A stretch of 64,000 nt of DNA from Actinostola sp. cb2023 (taxonomy: Eukaryota > Cnidaria > Anthozoa > Actiniaria > Actinostolidae). Location: assembly GCA_033675265.1 (NCBI GenBank), contig JAUJYZ010001152.1, forward strand, positions 333,385 through 397,384. The letters run 5' to 3'. This document shows positions 29,570 through 40,919 of this stretch, one piece after another (the stretch's first letter is position 1; each line of letters begins with the position of its first letter). Both the position numbers and the translations under genes were made by a program. The notes under the pieces were generated by a model that was not told where the DNA came from, made no database searches, and was given only the letters and a program-made list of their open reading frames with translations.

Positions 29570-31691
29570 TAGCCTGTGGACAGGCTCTCCAAGGGGAGGG
29601 GAAGGGGAGGGGGAGGGAAAGGGAGGGGGACTGGGGAGGAGGGAAGAGGGGAAGGAGAGCCTGTAAACATTCTTCAGAGAAAACTGTTCCATGATACCAG
29701 AATCTGGTATCAGCCTCTGATTGGTCAATTTTGTGACAACTGACATTTTGACATTCAGCATGCCCTGTATATGAGCAAGTTCAACTGTAAACAAAATGAG
29801 AGAACGAGTTTGAAGGAGTGTTACTAGTCTTAAAAGCGAGCAGAAAGCCTGTATAATGTCTACTGCAAGGAAAACGATGACTTGGGTCGAACTTGGGGTA
29901 TTCTTCCTACGGGATTCGTGAACGTTTTATATTCCAAGTTCTGCTATGCGTTTTGCCGGAAAGAACCGGCCGGCGGAGCGATGTCGATCGCGCAAAGCAG
30001 ACGGAAGCAGACCAAACCAAAGCCACCGTCATTAATACGCCACTCATCTCAATAATGAAAGACCAAGTCAGCCATCCAAACAACCGTTCCTGAGCATGAA
30101 AGCAATCGCTTTCGAAGATGAGAAAGAGCTGCGAAGCAAGGATTTCGACGTGGATGTTATTTATTATTTTCTCTTCGCTGTTTGACCCATTACAGTATTT
30201 GCCAAGCACGTTTTAAAACAGCACAGAACTGTACTGGATACTCTTCTCCTCTTTGAAAGGGGAATTACATGTACAGCCAAGTTTTCTATTAAAGACGTTA
30301 GAAATTTTCACTGTCTGTGTAGGAGCCGTTGGAAGCTCAGCTTTCAGTCTGTTGTTTCTTCAAACAGAATATATCGATACTCTAGGGACTCTTGTATTGA
30401 ACGCTAACATCTGTATTTCGCTCGTTTATTCGTTGTATTTTATTATGCCAGTAAATTTACTCTTCTTATTACGTGCATGGTTAACTTCGAGCACAGAACT
30501 GTACTGGATACTCTTCTCCTCTTTGAAAGGGGAATTACATGTACAGCCAAGTTTTCTATTAAAGACGTTAGAAATTTTCACTGTCTGTGTAGGAGCCGTT
30601 GGAAGCTCAGCTTTCAGTCTGTTGTTTCTTCAAACAGAATATATCGATACTCTAGGGACTCTTGTATTGAACGCTAACATCTGTATTTCGCTCGTTTATT
30701 CGTTGTATTTTATTATGCCAGTAAATTTACTCTTCTTATTACGTGCATGGTTAACTTCGAGCGAGCTGTCAAACTCACATGCAAATTGATCGAAGCGTGA
30801 CGGAAATCATTAGGGGGCGGAACAGTTTTCTCTGAAGAATGTTTACAGGCTCTCCCTCCTCTCCTCCTCCCCAGTCCCCCTCCCTTTCCTTCTCCCTCCC
30901 CTTCCCCCATCCCCCTCCCCTTGCATTCTCGTACCCAGAGCCCGCTCGTCATTTGGTTTGTCGCTGGCTCTGGGAAACCCTGTTGCTCGGTCGTCAAATT
31001 TTGACGACCAAGTCGTCAGAGCGCATGCTCATACTAAAGACCGCTGAGAGCGGGTACTGTGGAAGAGTCTACTGGCTACGTAGTATTTACGTTGGTTTGA
31101 ATATTCAAACTAACAAGTACACAAGTTTGTACATTTATCTTCGTGTAGCCGTTTAAAATCCCTTCGACGTTCATCACCGGTTCTTCTCTGGCTCTGTTGC
31201 GGTAAAGGCTGGACGATAAATACATGTTCTAATATAATCTTGCATGTGAACCTTCCTGTCTTCCGCTTTGTTATTGTTTCTCTTGAATTATAAAAATATT
31301 CCTTTGAATACTCAAAGCGAGTACGATCGATTGTGTCTGTAGCCGTTACTTTACTTTTATAATTTATGTATTGTTAGATCTCCCTTTACGAATTCAGATC
31401 AATTTATGTCTACACAGTCACTCTCATTTCCATAGCTTTATAATTCAATAACGGAATACCATTGTATGAAAATACAACCGTCGCTGTCATTCCTTTCGTT
31501 CGCCTTGCAAGTTTGAATCTTTGTTGATCTCATGAACCAATCAAATACGATCAGTCTGAGTCATTGTTGATTTCATCAGCCAATGAAATTCGCTAAAATT
31601 TCAGGGATTCCCAGAGCCAGCGACAAACCAAATGACGAGCGGGCTCTGGGTACGAGAATGCCTCCCCTTGGAGAGCCTGTTCACAGGCTAC
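29570..31691. repeat. Nested inverted-repeat cluster, AGCCTGTGRACAGGCTCTCC ends
   Basis: AGCCTGTGGACAGGCTCTCC at 29571 reappears inverted at the right edge (about 31665-31691). Inside, 29573-29695 is inverted at 30819-30945, and the CTCGTACCCAGAGCCCGCTC block at 30925-30982 is inverted at 31606-31665. This suggests two related elements back to back or nested. The region also holds the 270 bp duplication. No transposase seen. Confidence 0.6.
30221..30760 (+). repeat. Exact 270 bp tandem duplication within an open frame
   Basis: Positions 30221-30490 and 30491-30760 appear identical. Because 270 is a multiple of three, a frame at 30253-30789 stays open across both copies and would encode a 178-residue, Leu/Phe-rich, possibly four-helix membrane protein with an internal repeat of 90 residues. 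I do not recognise the sequence. Its position inside a repeat cluster makes a real gene doubtful. Confidence 0.75.
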
Positions 31692-31904
31692 AAGGTTTCT
31701 CGACGTACAATCGATTTCTCTTATATATTTACTGTAGTTATGTAATTTTGATAGAACATAATACTGCAAATGAGCGGTATTATGCATATCATATTTAAAA
31801 TATATTCGCGGGGAAAAATTCCGCGCGGAAGCAATGGCTTGGTACGGTGTGGGGTCTGGACTCAAGGTTGAGCAGGTGGGACATTTGTCTGCGCATGCGC
31901 TAAT

Positions 31905-32945
31905 ATAATGTGTTGTGGTAAGCTTATAATATAACACCGATGTATCTTTATGTTTATGCCGTTCAAGGTTTTGCTGAGTTTTTGAAATCGTTCAGTTACA
32001 AGGAAATCATTTGAATGCCCAGAATGCATGAAAGATTGTTCATGATTGTTCTTTCTTCCAAACATTGTTTAGTCACGCTGCGATGTCTAGTTTATTGATA
32101 TTTGTATGGATATATTTATGGTACCAAATAAACTATTGTCATTATCATTAATTTTATGATTCGCTGAGTTTGTGAAATCGTTAAAAAAATTGTAAGGAAA
32201 ATGGCATGTTCTACCGAGTCACGCAACGAGCGAACAAACACTGTTTTAAGGTAGCTCGAAGTAGTTTTTAACTGACCACACTTCTACTTTTCATTTGGCG
32301 AATTGATAGACTTATCCTAGATCGATCAAAACGACTTTTGCACCAGTTATTATTATTATAAATATGGAAATTTAGAATGATATCAATATCAGCTCGATCG
32401 AAGTTTCCTTGGCAACGATAAACAAAGATAAACAAAGATCGTTGAAATCAGTTTTTCTAAAATATCTCAAGATTTCGATGAGCTCTAGACAAGCAACTAT
32501 ATGCATGATAAACTAATTAGAATGTTTATGCAAATTATTCAAAATCGCTCTGATCAAAAAGTTTGAATTCTGTCTCAGATACTTTGCCTTAGTATGTAGT
32601 TTATCACGCATATAGTCGCTTGTCTAGAGCTCATCGAAATCTTGAGATATTTTAGTAAAACTGATTTCAACGATCTTTGTTTATCGTTGCCAAGGAAACC
32701 TCGATTGAGCTGAAATTGACATAATTCTAAATTTCCATCTTTGCACGATAACTGGTGCAAAAGTCGTTTTGATCGGTCTAGGATAAGTCTATCAATTCGC
32801 CAAATGAAAAGTGTAAGCGTGGTCAGTAAAAAACTACTTTGAGTCACCTTAACTGCACTGCGATATCTATATTTAGTAATCTAATATAAACTAATAGGCT
32901 ATATCAGTTAGAAGCCCGACTTCACGCTAGTTGAGCGTCTCTACT
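31905..32945. repeat. Dispersed repeat, copy 2
   Basis: Matches 10100-11385 in order and orientation: GTGTTGTGGTAAGCTTATAA, GCGATGTCTAGTTTAT, ACCAAATAAACTATTGTCAT, then GAAGCCCGACTT with a short GCGTCT hairpin at the end. It is interrupted by the TTAA element below. Confidence 0.7.
32250..32848. mobile_element. TTAA-target MITE, 599 bp, with observed empty site
   Basis: TTAA copies at 32246-32249 and 32849-32852 flank long inverted arms: GGTAGCTCGAAGTAGTTTTT at the left, CTACTTTGAGTCACC at the right, with GATAGACTTATCCTAGATCG continuing the pairing. The sister dispersed repeat has the uninterrupted GTTTTAATCGCACT at about 11286-11299. TTAA targeting fits piggyBac-type movement. Confidence 0.8.
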
Positions 32946-33277
32946 GAGTTATGAGTTTAGAATGGATGAAAAAAATGTCAAGCAATGAATATTTACGGCT
33001 GATTGAAAGAAGTAGACATTTATTGAAAACTCAACATCTGTTATTGTAGTACTTTCTGAAACTAATATAGTAACTTTTTTCATTCAAGAATGGCTTCAAA
33101 ATGTTCAAGTTTTAGAGGATCTAAGCAGAGAGACGCTCGCCGGCGATTGCCCCCAATGATTTTAACCAATTACGAACTGAGAGTTTCACAAGGAAAACAA
33201 TACAGCCGTTCAGCTCATATATTAGTATTTCATTGAACTCAATTTTAATATTAAAAGGGTAAGAGACTTTTCGTTCG
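32946..33277. other. 3' flank of the TSR gene; no gene recognised
   Basis: No further TSR exon (WxxW and CSxTC motifs) could be found here on the minus strand, supporting the exon ending at 33415 as the last one. Confidence 0.4.
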
Positions 33278-33403
33278 TTCTTTATCGGCAAATACAGTCA
33301 CTTGCTGACTACATGTTCAATGAACTCGAAATTGCTTCATACTGTATTTAAAATTTCTCGTTCATTGAACAGTCAGCACGTACCTGTATTTGCCGATAAA
33401 GAA
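33278..33403. mobile_element. MITE, TTCTTTATCGGCAAATACAG ends
   Basis: TTCTTTATCGGCAAATACAG and its perfect inverse CTGTATTTGCCGATAAAGAA bound 126 bases. Inner TTGCTGAC...TTCAATGAA segments pair as well. It abuts the stop codon of the TSR gene. Confidence 0.8.
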
Positions 33404-33414
33404 CTCACTTCAGT

Positions 33415-36411
33415 CTAACACCTAAATATTGCACAAGGTCTATCTATCTCAGTGTTGCATCTTTGCTCCTCTTTTTCTGCTCCTAGACATGTCCGTCCTC
33501 CATAAAGCGCAGGTGGATTGGAGCAAGTGCGGATGCGTATCTGAACACCACCGCTGCACTGTTTACTGCAGGCGTTCCATGAAGACCATCTTGTCCAATC
33601 GGCCATCTTGAACGAAGGAAAAAAACAATATTATAATTAATTTGTGCTCCATCAGTGCTCCGTTTTACGGGTTTTTAAAGCTCAACCGAGCTACACAGAT
33701 TACTGAAAGAAGTCGAAACAAGTGTGCGAGGTCACCGAGGATTGAACTACTGACTTTTCGCATCGCAGGCAGCGCACATAGCAACTAGGCCACACCACAG
33801 GGAGCCCATGCTTACTATCAGTGTACATTCACATGTGACTTTGAAATGTGCAAATAAAAGTCATAATTTTCATCAAAAGTATTTGTTGTTGATATATCTT
33901 ATGTTTAAAATTACTATGTACAGGGAGAGAGAGGTAAGTTCAAAAGAAAACAATCAAATTTAACTCAAATAACAACTCTAGACAACTCAGAATAGCAACA
34001 ACAAATACTTTTTGATGAAAATTATGACTTTTATTTGCACATTTCAAAGTCACATGTATATCTACACTATTGTAAGCTTGGGCTCCCTAGGCTCCCTGTG
34101 GCCACACTTGCTCCTAAGCTTACCTATCGGACAAGGCCCGGTGTTGCAAATCCTTGTTTCTCCGTTCAACCCAAAGCACATTCTACCGCCATCTCTTGGT
34201 GTTGGGTTCGTACATGTTCGACTACGAAGCTGAATGCCTTGAGCACATGTCCTGCTGCACCTACCCCACCAGGACCACGGCGACCAGCCACCATCTGTAG
34301 AGACCAGGAAGAACAAACGATAACCATTATGAATAAATGAGTCATTCAGTCAGTTAATTAATTAATTAACATAATTACTTGTTTAATTTATTTAACATCG
34401 AGTCTTACGTATGGCACAGAGATTTTCGTTGCATCTTCGTCTAACAATGTCAGCTCCCTCGCACACCTTGCCGCCATTTTGTGGGAAGGAGTTAGAACAC
34501 GTGCGCCGTCTCTGCTGCTCGCCTCCACCGCATGACATGGTGCATTTTGCCCATGGTCTCCAGTCCGACCATTTTCCATCTGTACATACATAAATACGCA
34601 AGTTAACAACAGCAGAAGTTACTAAAACAAATCAACAACAACAACATTTCCTGGAAAAAGTTAAAAAAAAGAAAACTCACAAAAACAAAAACAATTCAGT
34701 CCTGGAAAAAGTTGCTAACAAATTGAAAACCCACAAAAAAGGCAACAACAACGAAAATAGTATTTACTGGAAAAAGTTAAACAAATCAGTTAAAACTAAA
34801 AAAACATTTCCTGGAAAAAAAATAACAAAAGGTTTTTGGAACTTTTTCAGTGATTCACAACTTTTGCAATAATTCTATTACCTGATACAAAACAGACACC
34901 CACTCAAGAGCGATTTCCACTTACCCACAATGCACCCCTGTACATCGTCTACTCTGATATTGAGCCCCAGGGCACTTCGAGCCGCCATCTTGTGGTTCGG
35001 GGTTACTGCAGGTCTGATAACGCCTCTGTGTTCCTCCAGCACAAGACTTAGTACATTCTGTCCAGGTAGACCAGGAAGCCCAGGAACCATGGACTGCACT
35101 GATTTCTGCTACAAAAAAATATTATTTTTTAATTCTGAACCATCGAACCTCTCATAAACGGCCACCAAACAAATCTTTTTTACGCTTATTCGAATAAAAA
35201 AATAACACTGTAATGTGATGGCATTTTGTAATCGAGCACCTCCCTAAAGCGACCACCTTGTCCGACAACGAGAGGTTCGACTGTGTCTCTGTGTCAAGGT
35301 TTTTGTTCTTCTGTCAATACAAAGAAAGATACTAAGGGAAGGGTTGGTGCCTATGCCGCCTGGCCTGGTGCGTAGATCTAGACAAGCCAATGGGCAACAC
35401 TGCTGGCCAGTAGTACCCGTTTGAGGCCTTAAAAATTCCATTGAAGATCATTGAAACAGGTTTCTTCAACAGGTTTATTGCGCATAGGTTTTATTGAACA
35501 GGTCTATTAAACAGGTTTATTAAACAGGTTTATTAAACAGGTTTATTAAACAGGTTTATTGTTACCTTTGACATCATCATTCTTCCCCTCGGCACACAGA
35601 TAGCTGTTCTCCCATGCACGATTCGCTTTAGGAAACCAGCGAAGGCAAGCCATGTTTTTAATGGGTCCTTTGCGCGAGAACTTGAATCTTAAAACAAACA
35701 AATATACAATAAAAGATAAACAAAACAAAGAATCTCAAATAAGTGAAAAAATGGGAATCTTTAGAAAAAGCCAGGGTAGTTTCAGCGACGATTCCTTATT
35801 TGGTAAAAGTGTTCCATAAATGGTAGGCTGTTATATTCCCTGGAGCTACATGCATGGGAACATTGAAAACTCTGTTGAACTCTTCGAAAAAGAACAGGGG
35901 ATTGCTACTTCAAATTGGAGGCATAACATACTACATACTCCTCATGATTGTAAGCTGCTCAGTCGGCTGCCATGGGCGCGTGCTTCATATGCAGCCTGTA
36001 AAAGTCCCCCATCGGTTGTCAAGCGCATTGCGACAATCATATATTTTATTACCCACGTTGTTTTGGTTTTTCATTTGATACATTTACTTCTACTTTGACC
36101 AAAGATCATCACTGATCCGACGTAAACAAGGCAGGATTGCTGTACATGGTCGTTTGCTTTCGTTTTACAATTTTATAAGAAACGTCCTATTATTACGTAT
36201 GGACAACAATTGCGGTCGCTTACGAGAGGTTCGACTCTAATAACTACTTCTTGAATGAGAAAACCTTCTGTTATCGACCACCTTGCATGACAATAATTGC
36301 GGTTGCTTACGAGAGGTTCGACCATACTTACTTATAAGGTGAGTCTTTAGGTGCACACAAGTAGTTATCATCCGATGTTTTTCTTCTTCCTTTCACCTCC
36401 TCAGGATTATA
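33415..36411 (-). CDS. Thrombospondin type-1 repeat protein, 3' exons (partial gene)
   Basis: Six minus-strand exons: 36411-36332 and 35687-35566 (a Cys domain with two NYLCA motifs), then TSRs at 35108-34925, 34579-34409, 34294-34124 and 33606-33415 (stop TAG). Each TSR has WxxWxxW and six cysteines; the first three have the O-fucose site CxxS/TC (CTKSC, CTMSC, CSRTC), the fourth (CSKQC) does not. TSR exons are joined by phase-1 introns with GTAAG donors. Such proteins are secreted or cell-surface adhesion molecules, like coral coadhesin or hemicentin. Two junctions are off by one base: TSR1 ends in phase 2 instead of 1 (extra G in GTGGGTAAGT), and TSR4 needs one base fewer after its acceptor (ATGGCCGAT). 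Both lie in short homopolymers, so sequencing error is possible. The 5' end was not found. Confidence 0.8.
33730..33796 (-). other. tRNA-like sequence in the last TSR intron
   Basis: On the minus strand GGCCTAGTTGC resembles an A box and GTAGTTCAATCCTCGG a B box. GGTGTGG and a GGTGACC end do not form a good acceptor stem. Probably a tRNA-derived SINE remnant. Confidence 0.4.
33831..34057. mobile_element. MITE in the last TSR intron, 60-base arms
   Basis: ACATGTGACTTTGAAATGTG and the following bases to 33891 are inverted at 33996-34057 almost perfectly, giving arms of about 60 bases. Confidence 0.85.
34610..34860. repeat. A-rich intronic repeat with CCTGGAAAAAGTT
   Basis: CTGGAAAAAGTT recurs four or more times among AACAACAAC tracts, between the second and first TSR exons. 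Confidence 0.6.
35143..35284. mobile_element. pogo-like MITE fragment
   Basis: ATCGAACCTCTCATAAACGG at the left and CGAGAGGTTCGACTGTG at the right are the inverted ends, and AAGCGACCACC lies inside. The ends belong to the same family as the element at 26594 and as two direct copies of GCTTACGAGAGGTTCGAC near 36218 and 36309. Confidence 0.6.
35455..35565. repeat. AACAGGTTTATT tandem repeat
   Basis: About six units of AACAGGTTTATTA-type sequence directly beside the donor of the 35687-35566 exon. Confidence 0.8.
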
Positions 36412-37133
36412 CTATAACTTCAAGAGGAGTAACGAATGGTGGTTTTAAGTTTCCTTGAAGTTAAATGACATCTCATGTAAATTATAAAAAAAATAATAAT
36501 AATGTGCTCGCTCTGAAAGCTAAGAAACTGAATAATCTAAACAATGTACGAACAAAATGGACATATGATATTTGCGATTTGCTCATTACAAGAAATACAT
36601 CCCGTTTCATTCTAGGAATCTTTCCCCATTAGCTAATGTTTTCCAAGTCCAAGGACAAGTCATATATAAAGTAGAATCACTCATAGGAGTAACTAAACAT
36701 GTTTAGGTGTGACTCGGGGGGGGGGGGGGGGGGTGGAGATTCCACTGCCATATATAAAGTGGTGGGGACTGGATGCTCGTCGTACCTTTTAGGGTTTGAA
36801 ATCCGCGATTTGTTACGCTTAGTGGATCTCAGATTTAAAAGAAACACCAATACACCAAGTCGGTACCAGTTTAGGGTGTCTGTCAGCAAATAAACGGCAA
36901 ATAACATTTGTTTTTGCGAAGCTTCTGAGGCGTCGCAAATTAGCCGCCAAACTGGCAAAGGAATTAATGGTTTACACTTGGTCGGCCTGTTACGGGTCAT
37001 CATTATTTCATGCCACGCCCATGCACTTGGAAGAGACTCAAGTTTGTTCACAAGTATTGAGCTTGGGATTCCTGTGGTAGACACACTGTTAAGTTTTTCT
37101 TTCCACTGATTTCGAGGAATGTGATAAGCCCGA
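36412..37133. other. No exon recognised; G18 run at 36716-36733
   Basis: This should contain or lead to upstream exons of the TSR gene, but none could be placed. A long minus-strand frame (37246-36677) runs into the poly-G, which it reads as proline, and into the next element; it is not accepted as a gene. Confidence 0.45.
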
Positions 37134-38884
37134 CCAAGAGACCATGAGGGACAGAGAGGGAGTCTCGCGCTATTCTTGGGATATCTTAATTTCAATAAAT
37201 CTATTTTTAGAGTGCGGACGTCCGAGAAAACTAACTTCCGGTTCAAAGTAGATGGCGGCTAAGATCTATCTTACTCTATCCCGGCGAAATAAAACCATGT
37301 TTTTTGTTTTTTTTTTTTTTTGAATTTGATTACTTTTTATAAATGGCTCGGATAATTTATAGTCTATTAGACTTTTGAGACGGCAGTAATGAGTCAGATG
37401 ATAACAAAGAAAAATGTAAATGTCCCGCGGAAAGAAACTAGTGAATGCTTTTTGTCAACAAATTAAGGCTGCTTCTTTCATCTGCATCAAAATGTCTAAT
37501 TCTTCTTCCATTTGAGACCTGCTTTCTGATCAGTGTTATTTTTCGTTTCCCTTTCTTTGCTGAGAGAGTGTCTTTCCCAAGTTTAATTTGGGAAAGTGCT
37601 GCACCAGGCAGAAATTTCGTTTCAGCATCAATTGATTTGAGAAATAATATTACTTGATTCTGACTGAGCAAAGTCATAAACAAGGAAATACAATATACCG
37701 GTGATGCGGCCTCTATTTTAAATGGTACTCGATGGATAACAAAGTAATTTTGAACGGTTTTGCGCTCAACTTTTTAGTTTCACTGAAGCGGCCATAAACC
37801 TTGTAGACTCAGTGAATCCAGTAAACGTTGAATCAAAACTTGAATGAAGTAGGCCGTAGTTTTTACAGAGATTTCAAGTCATTCAGATGCCGTTATACAC
37901 AGTATTCACAATCCATTTTTAAGTCATTTTAGGTAAAGAAAATACACAACAAACACGCTTACTTTCACGCGGGCTCAGGCTGCTTGCTTGATTCACTCGT
38001 GACTCGTCTTGTCGCTTATCATCATGTTTCACGGCAAATTTGTTTTTGAATAGCCTTGTGAAAACTCTTCAAACGCCACTACGATAATTACAAGATACCC
38101 CTAAAACCCCAGGGGGGGTACTCAGGGGTATCAGTGACGGGGAGGTGCGAATGAGGCCAAACATTTTAACCCAAAAAAAGTCCATTACGCGAAAACAAGA
38201 CCCAAAAAAAGTCCAACGGCCCAAAATCGTAACCCCAAAAAAGTCCAATTTGTCTCCGCATAAAATCGAGAATGGTAGGATATCATTTTTATCAACCCCA
38301 AAAAAAGTCCTTGACAAAATCTTTATATCAAAAAAAGTCCACCAGAAAAATGAAAACCCCAAAAAAAGTCCCAAGCCGCGAATTTCAAACCCAAAAAAAG
38401 CCTTCGCACCTCCCCGTCACTGATACCCCTGAGTACCCCCCCTGGGCCTAAAACCACATCCAAGAATAAAAAGTCATTTTCTGACGACTTTCAAATCGAT
38501 TACATCTATTCTTGGGAATGGTTTTCTTAATTGTTCAAGGCAGAACAGCAAGAAGAAAGTACAAACAGCGACCTTCTTCATGCAGTGACCTTCTTCTCGT
38601 TCTTGTTGAGTTCCTACAGACCACAACACAAGGCGACTTTTGGACTTTGTTCGAACTTAAACAACTCCTTTCCATATAAAATAAATTCTTGCGATGCTTT
38701 TCTGATATGATTTCAGTCAAAATCAGAGTCAAAATACTCGGCCTAAAAAAAACAATACATCTGCTTTGAACCGGAAGTTAGTTTTCTCGGACGTCCGCAT
38801 TCTAAAAATAGATTTAGTGAAATTAAGATATCCCAGACCCTATACTGGAAGACTCCCTCTCTGACGTCCCTCATGGTCTCTTGG
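37134..38884. mobile_element. 1.75 kb element with about 115 bp TIRs
   Basis: CCAAGAGACCATGAGGGACA at 37134 and the following segment to about 37249 reappear inverted at about 38766-38884, both containing TAAAAATAGATTT, CGGACGTCCGAGAAAACTAA and GAACCGGAAGTTAG-type blocks. No transposase frame is visible inside. Another MITE (38108-38446) is inserted in it. Confidence 0.7.
38108..38446. mobile_element. MITE with 43 bp arms and a CCCAAAAAAAGTCC interior
   Basis: The arm CCCAGGGGGGGTACTCAGGG, continuing through ATCAGTGACGGGGAGGTGCGA (38108-38150), is inverted at 38404-38446. The interior contains about seven copies of CCCAAAAAAAGTCC, an unusual periodic A-run pattern. Confidence 0.85.
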
Positions 38885-39620
38885 CCCGACGTAGTCAATC
38901 GATGAAAATCGAAATCGATTTACCAATCGATCAATCGGTAAAAATCGATATCACACTTTTTTTCTTTATCGATTTTTATCGATTGACTTGATTCATCGAT
39001 TTTTACCGATTTACGTGGTTTACCAATTTTTCTTGACTGCAAAACAGCCCCTACTTCTTCGCGAAACTCCTTCGAGAAGAGTTGATGTTCATCGAGTCGT
39101 TGACGGGGCCGCGAGGGAATGAGGCAAGACGAAAAGACGAGAGGGGAGTGAGGCGCTTGCTCTCCCAACCCTTGTACAAATGGTGCCACTTGCAAAGACA
39201 AAGCTGCAGGATATGTTTGCCAGTGTCTTCCTGGATTGATTCACAGGCTCACCTTGTTCGGTCAACGTCTGACCACGTCTCTAGCGGCCCGGCCAACGAC
39301 TCGATCCAACTTCAACTCTTCTCGACGCGAAAACGGTAGCTAATGGGCTGTTTTGCAGTCTACGATTTTTTCCGTATTCATTTTTCTACATTGCCAATAT
39401 TAGTTTGGTTTATGCGTCTGTAATAAACAGCATCGTAATCATTCAGATTATATATATACGTTATTACGCAAAAAAGCAAACCGTTAAAAATCTAAAATCG
39501 ATATCACACTTTTTTTCTTTATCGATTTTTACCGATTTCCGTTAAAATGAAATCGATATAAATCACTTGATTTTTATCGATTTGTATCGATATCGATTTG
39601 TATCGATTGACTACGTCGGG
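38885..39620. mobile_element. TIR element with ATCGAT-rich ends
   Basis: CCCGACGTAGTCAATCGAT at the left and its perfect inverse at the right enclose 736 bases. Both ends continue as irregular AAATCGAT/ATCGATTT repeats. A second inverted pair, GACTGCAAAACAGCCC and GGGCTGTTTTGCAGTC (39035 and 39345), encloses a GC-richer core with no convincing gene. Confidence 0.75.
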
Positions 39621-39759
39621 TGATAAGATACCCACATCTGATAAAAGCCTCGTTGTCACAGCGGAAAACACTTTATTTTAGCGCTATATAAATTTCAATT
39701 ATTATTATATTTATTATTATTATTATTGGACACCGGGGCCTGCTGAACTCTCGGCTGCA

Positions 39760-40915
39760 CCTCGATCGTCACCTTCCTGAAGACCCAGTCCCTGCGCAGA
39801 CGATGTCACTACCTCATCATAAGCCTGTCAGTTGCTGATCTTCTTGTGGGGGTGAATGATTTCATGTCTTTGTACTTTTTTCTCACGGGTCCACAGTTCA
39901 ACATGTGTTTTCTAGTTTCTCTGGAGTTTTTCGACACTTTGACAGGAATTGCCTCGATTCTCACTCTTTCCGCCATCTCCGTAGAGCGTTTCTACGCCAT
40001 CTATTTCCCCTTCAAGCATCGTATGGTGCGGTTTAAGATATACGTTGCTTTTATGGCCTTTCCTTGGATTGAAGCTGTCATCGTTGCAGTCCTTTCCATT
40101 TTATCCTACTTTTACAAAAACCAGCATCTATACAATGCGTACACTTATCACGCATTTCTTGTTGCGTCGGTGGCCCTCGTCGTCATCTCGGCTTCTTATA
40201 TCAGTATCGGGATGAAGATAAGACAGAATAACCCCAGCGCTCAAAACCAGAACCGGGCGTTGCGTGAGCGGAAGTTAGCTGTCACGCTCCTGATTGTCAC
40301 ACTTGCCTCCCTCTTGACATGGCTGCCGCTACAGTGCTTTCTGTTCGTGCTGTACATTTGTAAAACGTGTCCTTTGCCTCATTTCAACGTTCTTTTCATC
40401 ATGAAGTTCTGCAATTTTGCAATTCGGGAATCAATGTGTTCATCTACATTATTCGGATGTCTGAGTTTCGAACAGCTTTTCTGGCTATAATCTACAACAG
40501 AAAAGATGGAATTGACGACTCCCAGGATAGCACTAAGTCGGAGGCTACATCCTCAGTAAGTACAAATGCCAGTTATATGAGGGAAGGAAACCAAAGAAAA
40601 AGCGGTGTTCAGAAGAACGAGAACAATACTTATGCACGTGGTAACACTGGTCCCACATTGAACAGCAGACTGACTAAAGACAAATACATTTTACATAATC
40701 GTAGTAACTTGGCAAGCACAGAGTATGGTAAAATCCAGGAAGCAAAATCGAAGGCCAACAACATCCAGGAATCGGCAAAAACAAGTGAAAACAAGGGAGC
40801 TAAAGCAGGAGTGGAAATTAAAGCTCTAAATGATCTTGCGAGAGAACATCGTACATGCTATAATGGTGTCACTAATGCCGGGTTCACGAAAGATATCGTT
40901 GATACAAAGCTGTAG
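39760..40915 (+). pseudogene. Rhodopsin-like GPCR, duplicate B copy 1, truncated and frameshifted
   Basis: Near-identical to 50511-51664, starting abruptly inside intracellular loop 1 of the intact gene. The N-tail, TM1 and any start codon are missing, because the duplication boundary falls at 39760. TM2-TM6 are open, with one extra in-frame Cys codon before TM3 (39906 region). A single T is missing at about 40407 in TM7, which throws the tail out of frame (it continues in the frame ending at 40915). The copy cannot make a receptor. The same 100 bp repeats follow it. Confidence 0.9.
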
Positions 40916-40919
40916 ACAT

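Noticed and set aside
36677..37246. 189-codon minus-strand frame
   Set aside because: It spans a transposon terminal repeat at one end and a G18 run read as poly-proline at the other; no domain recognised.
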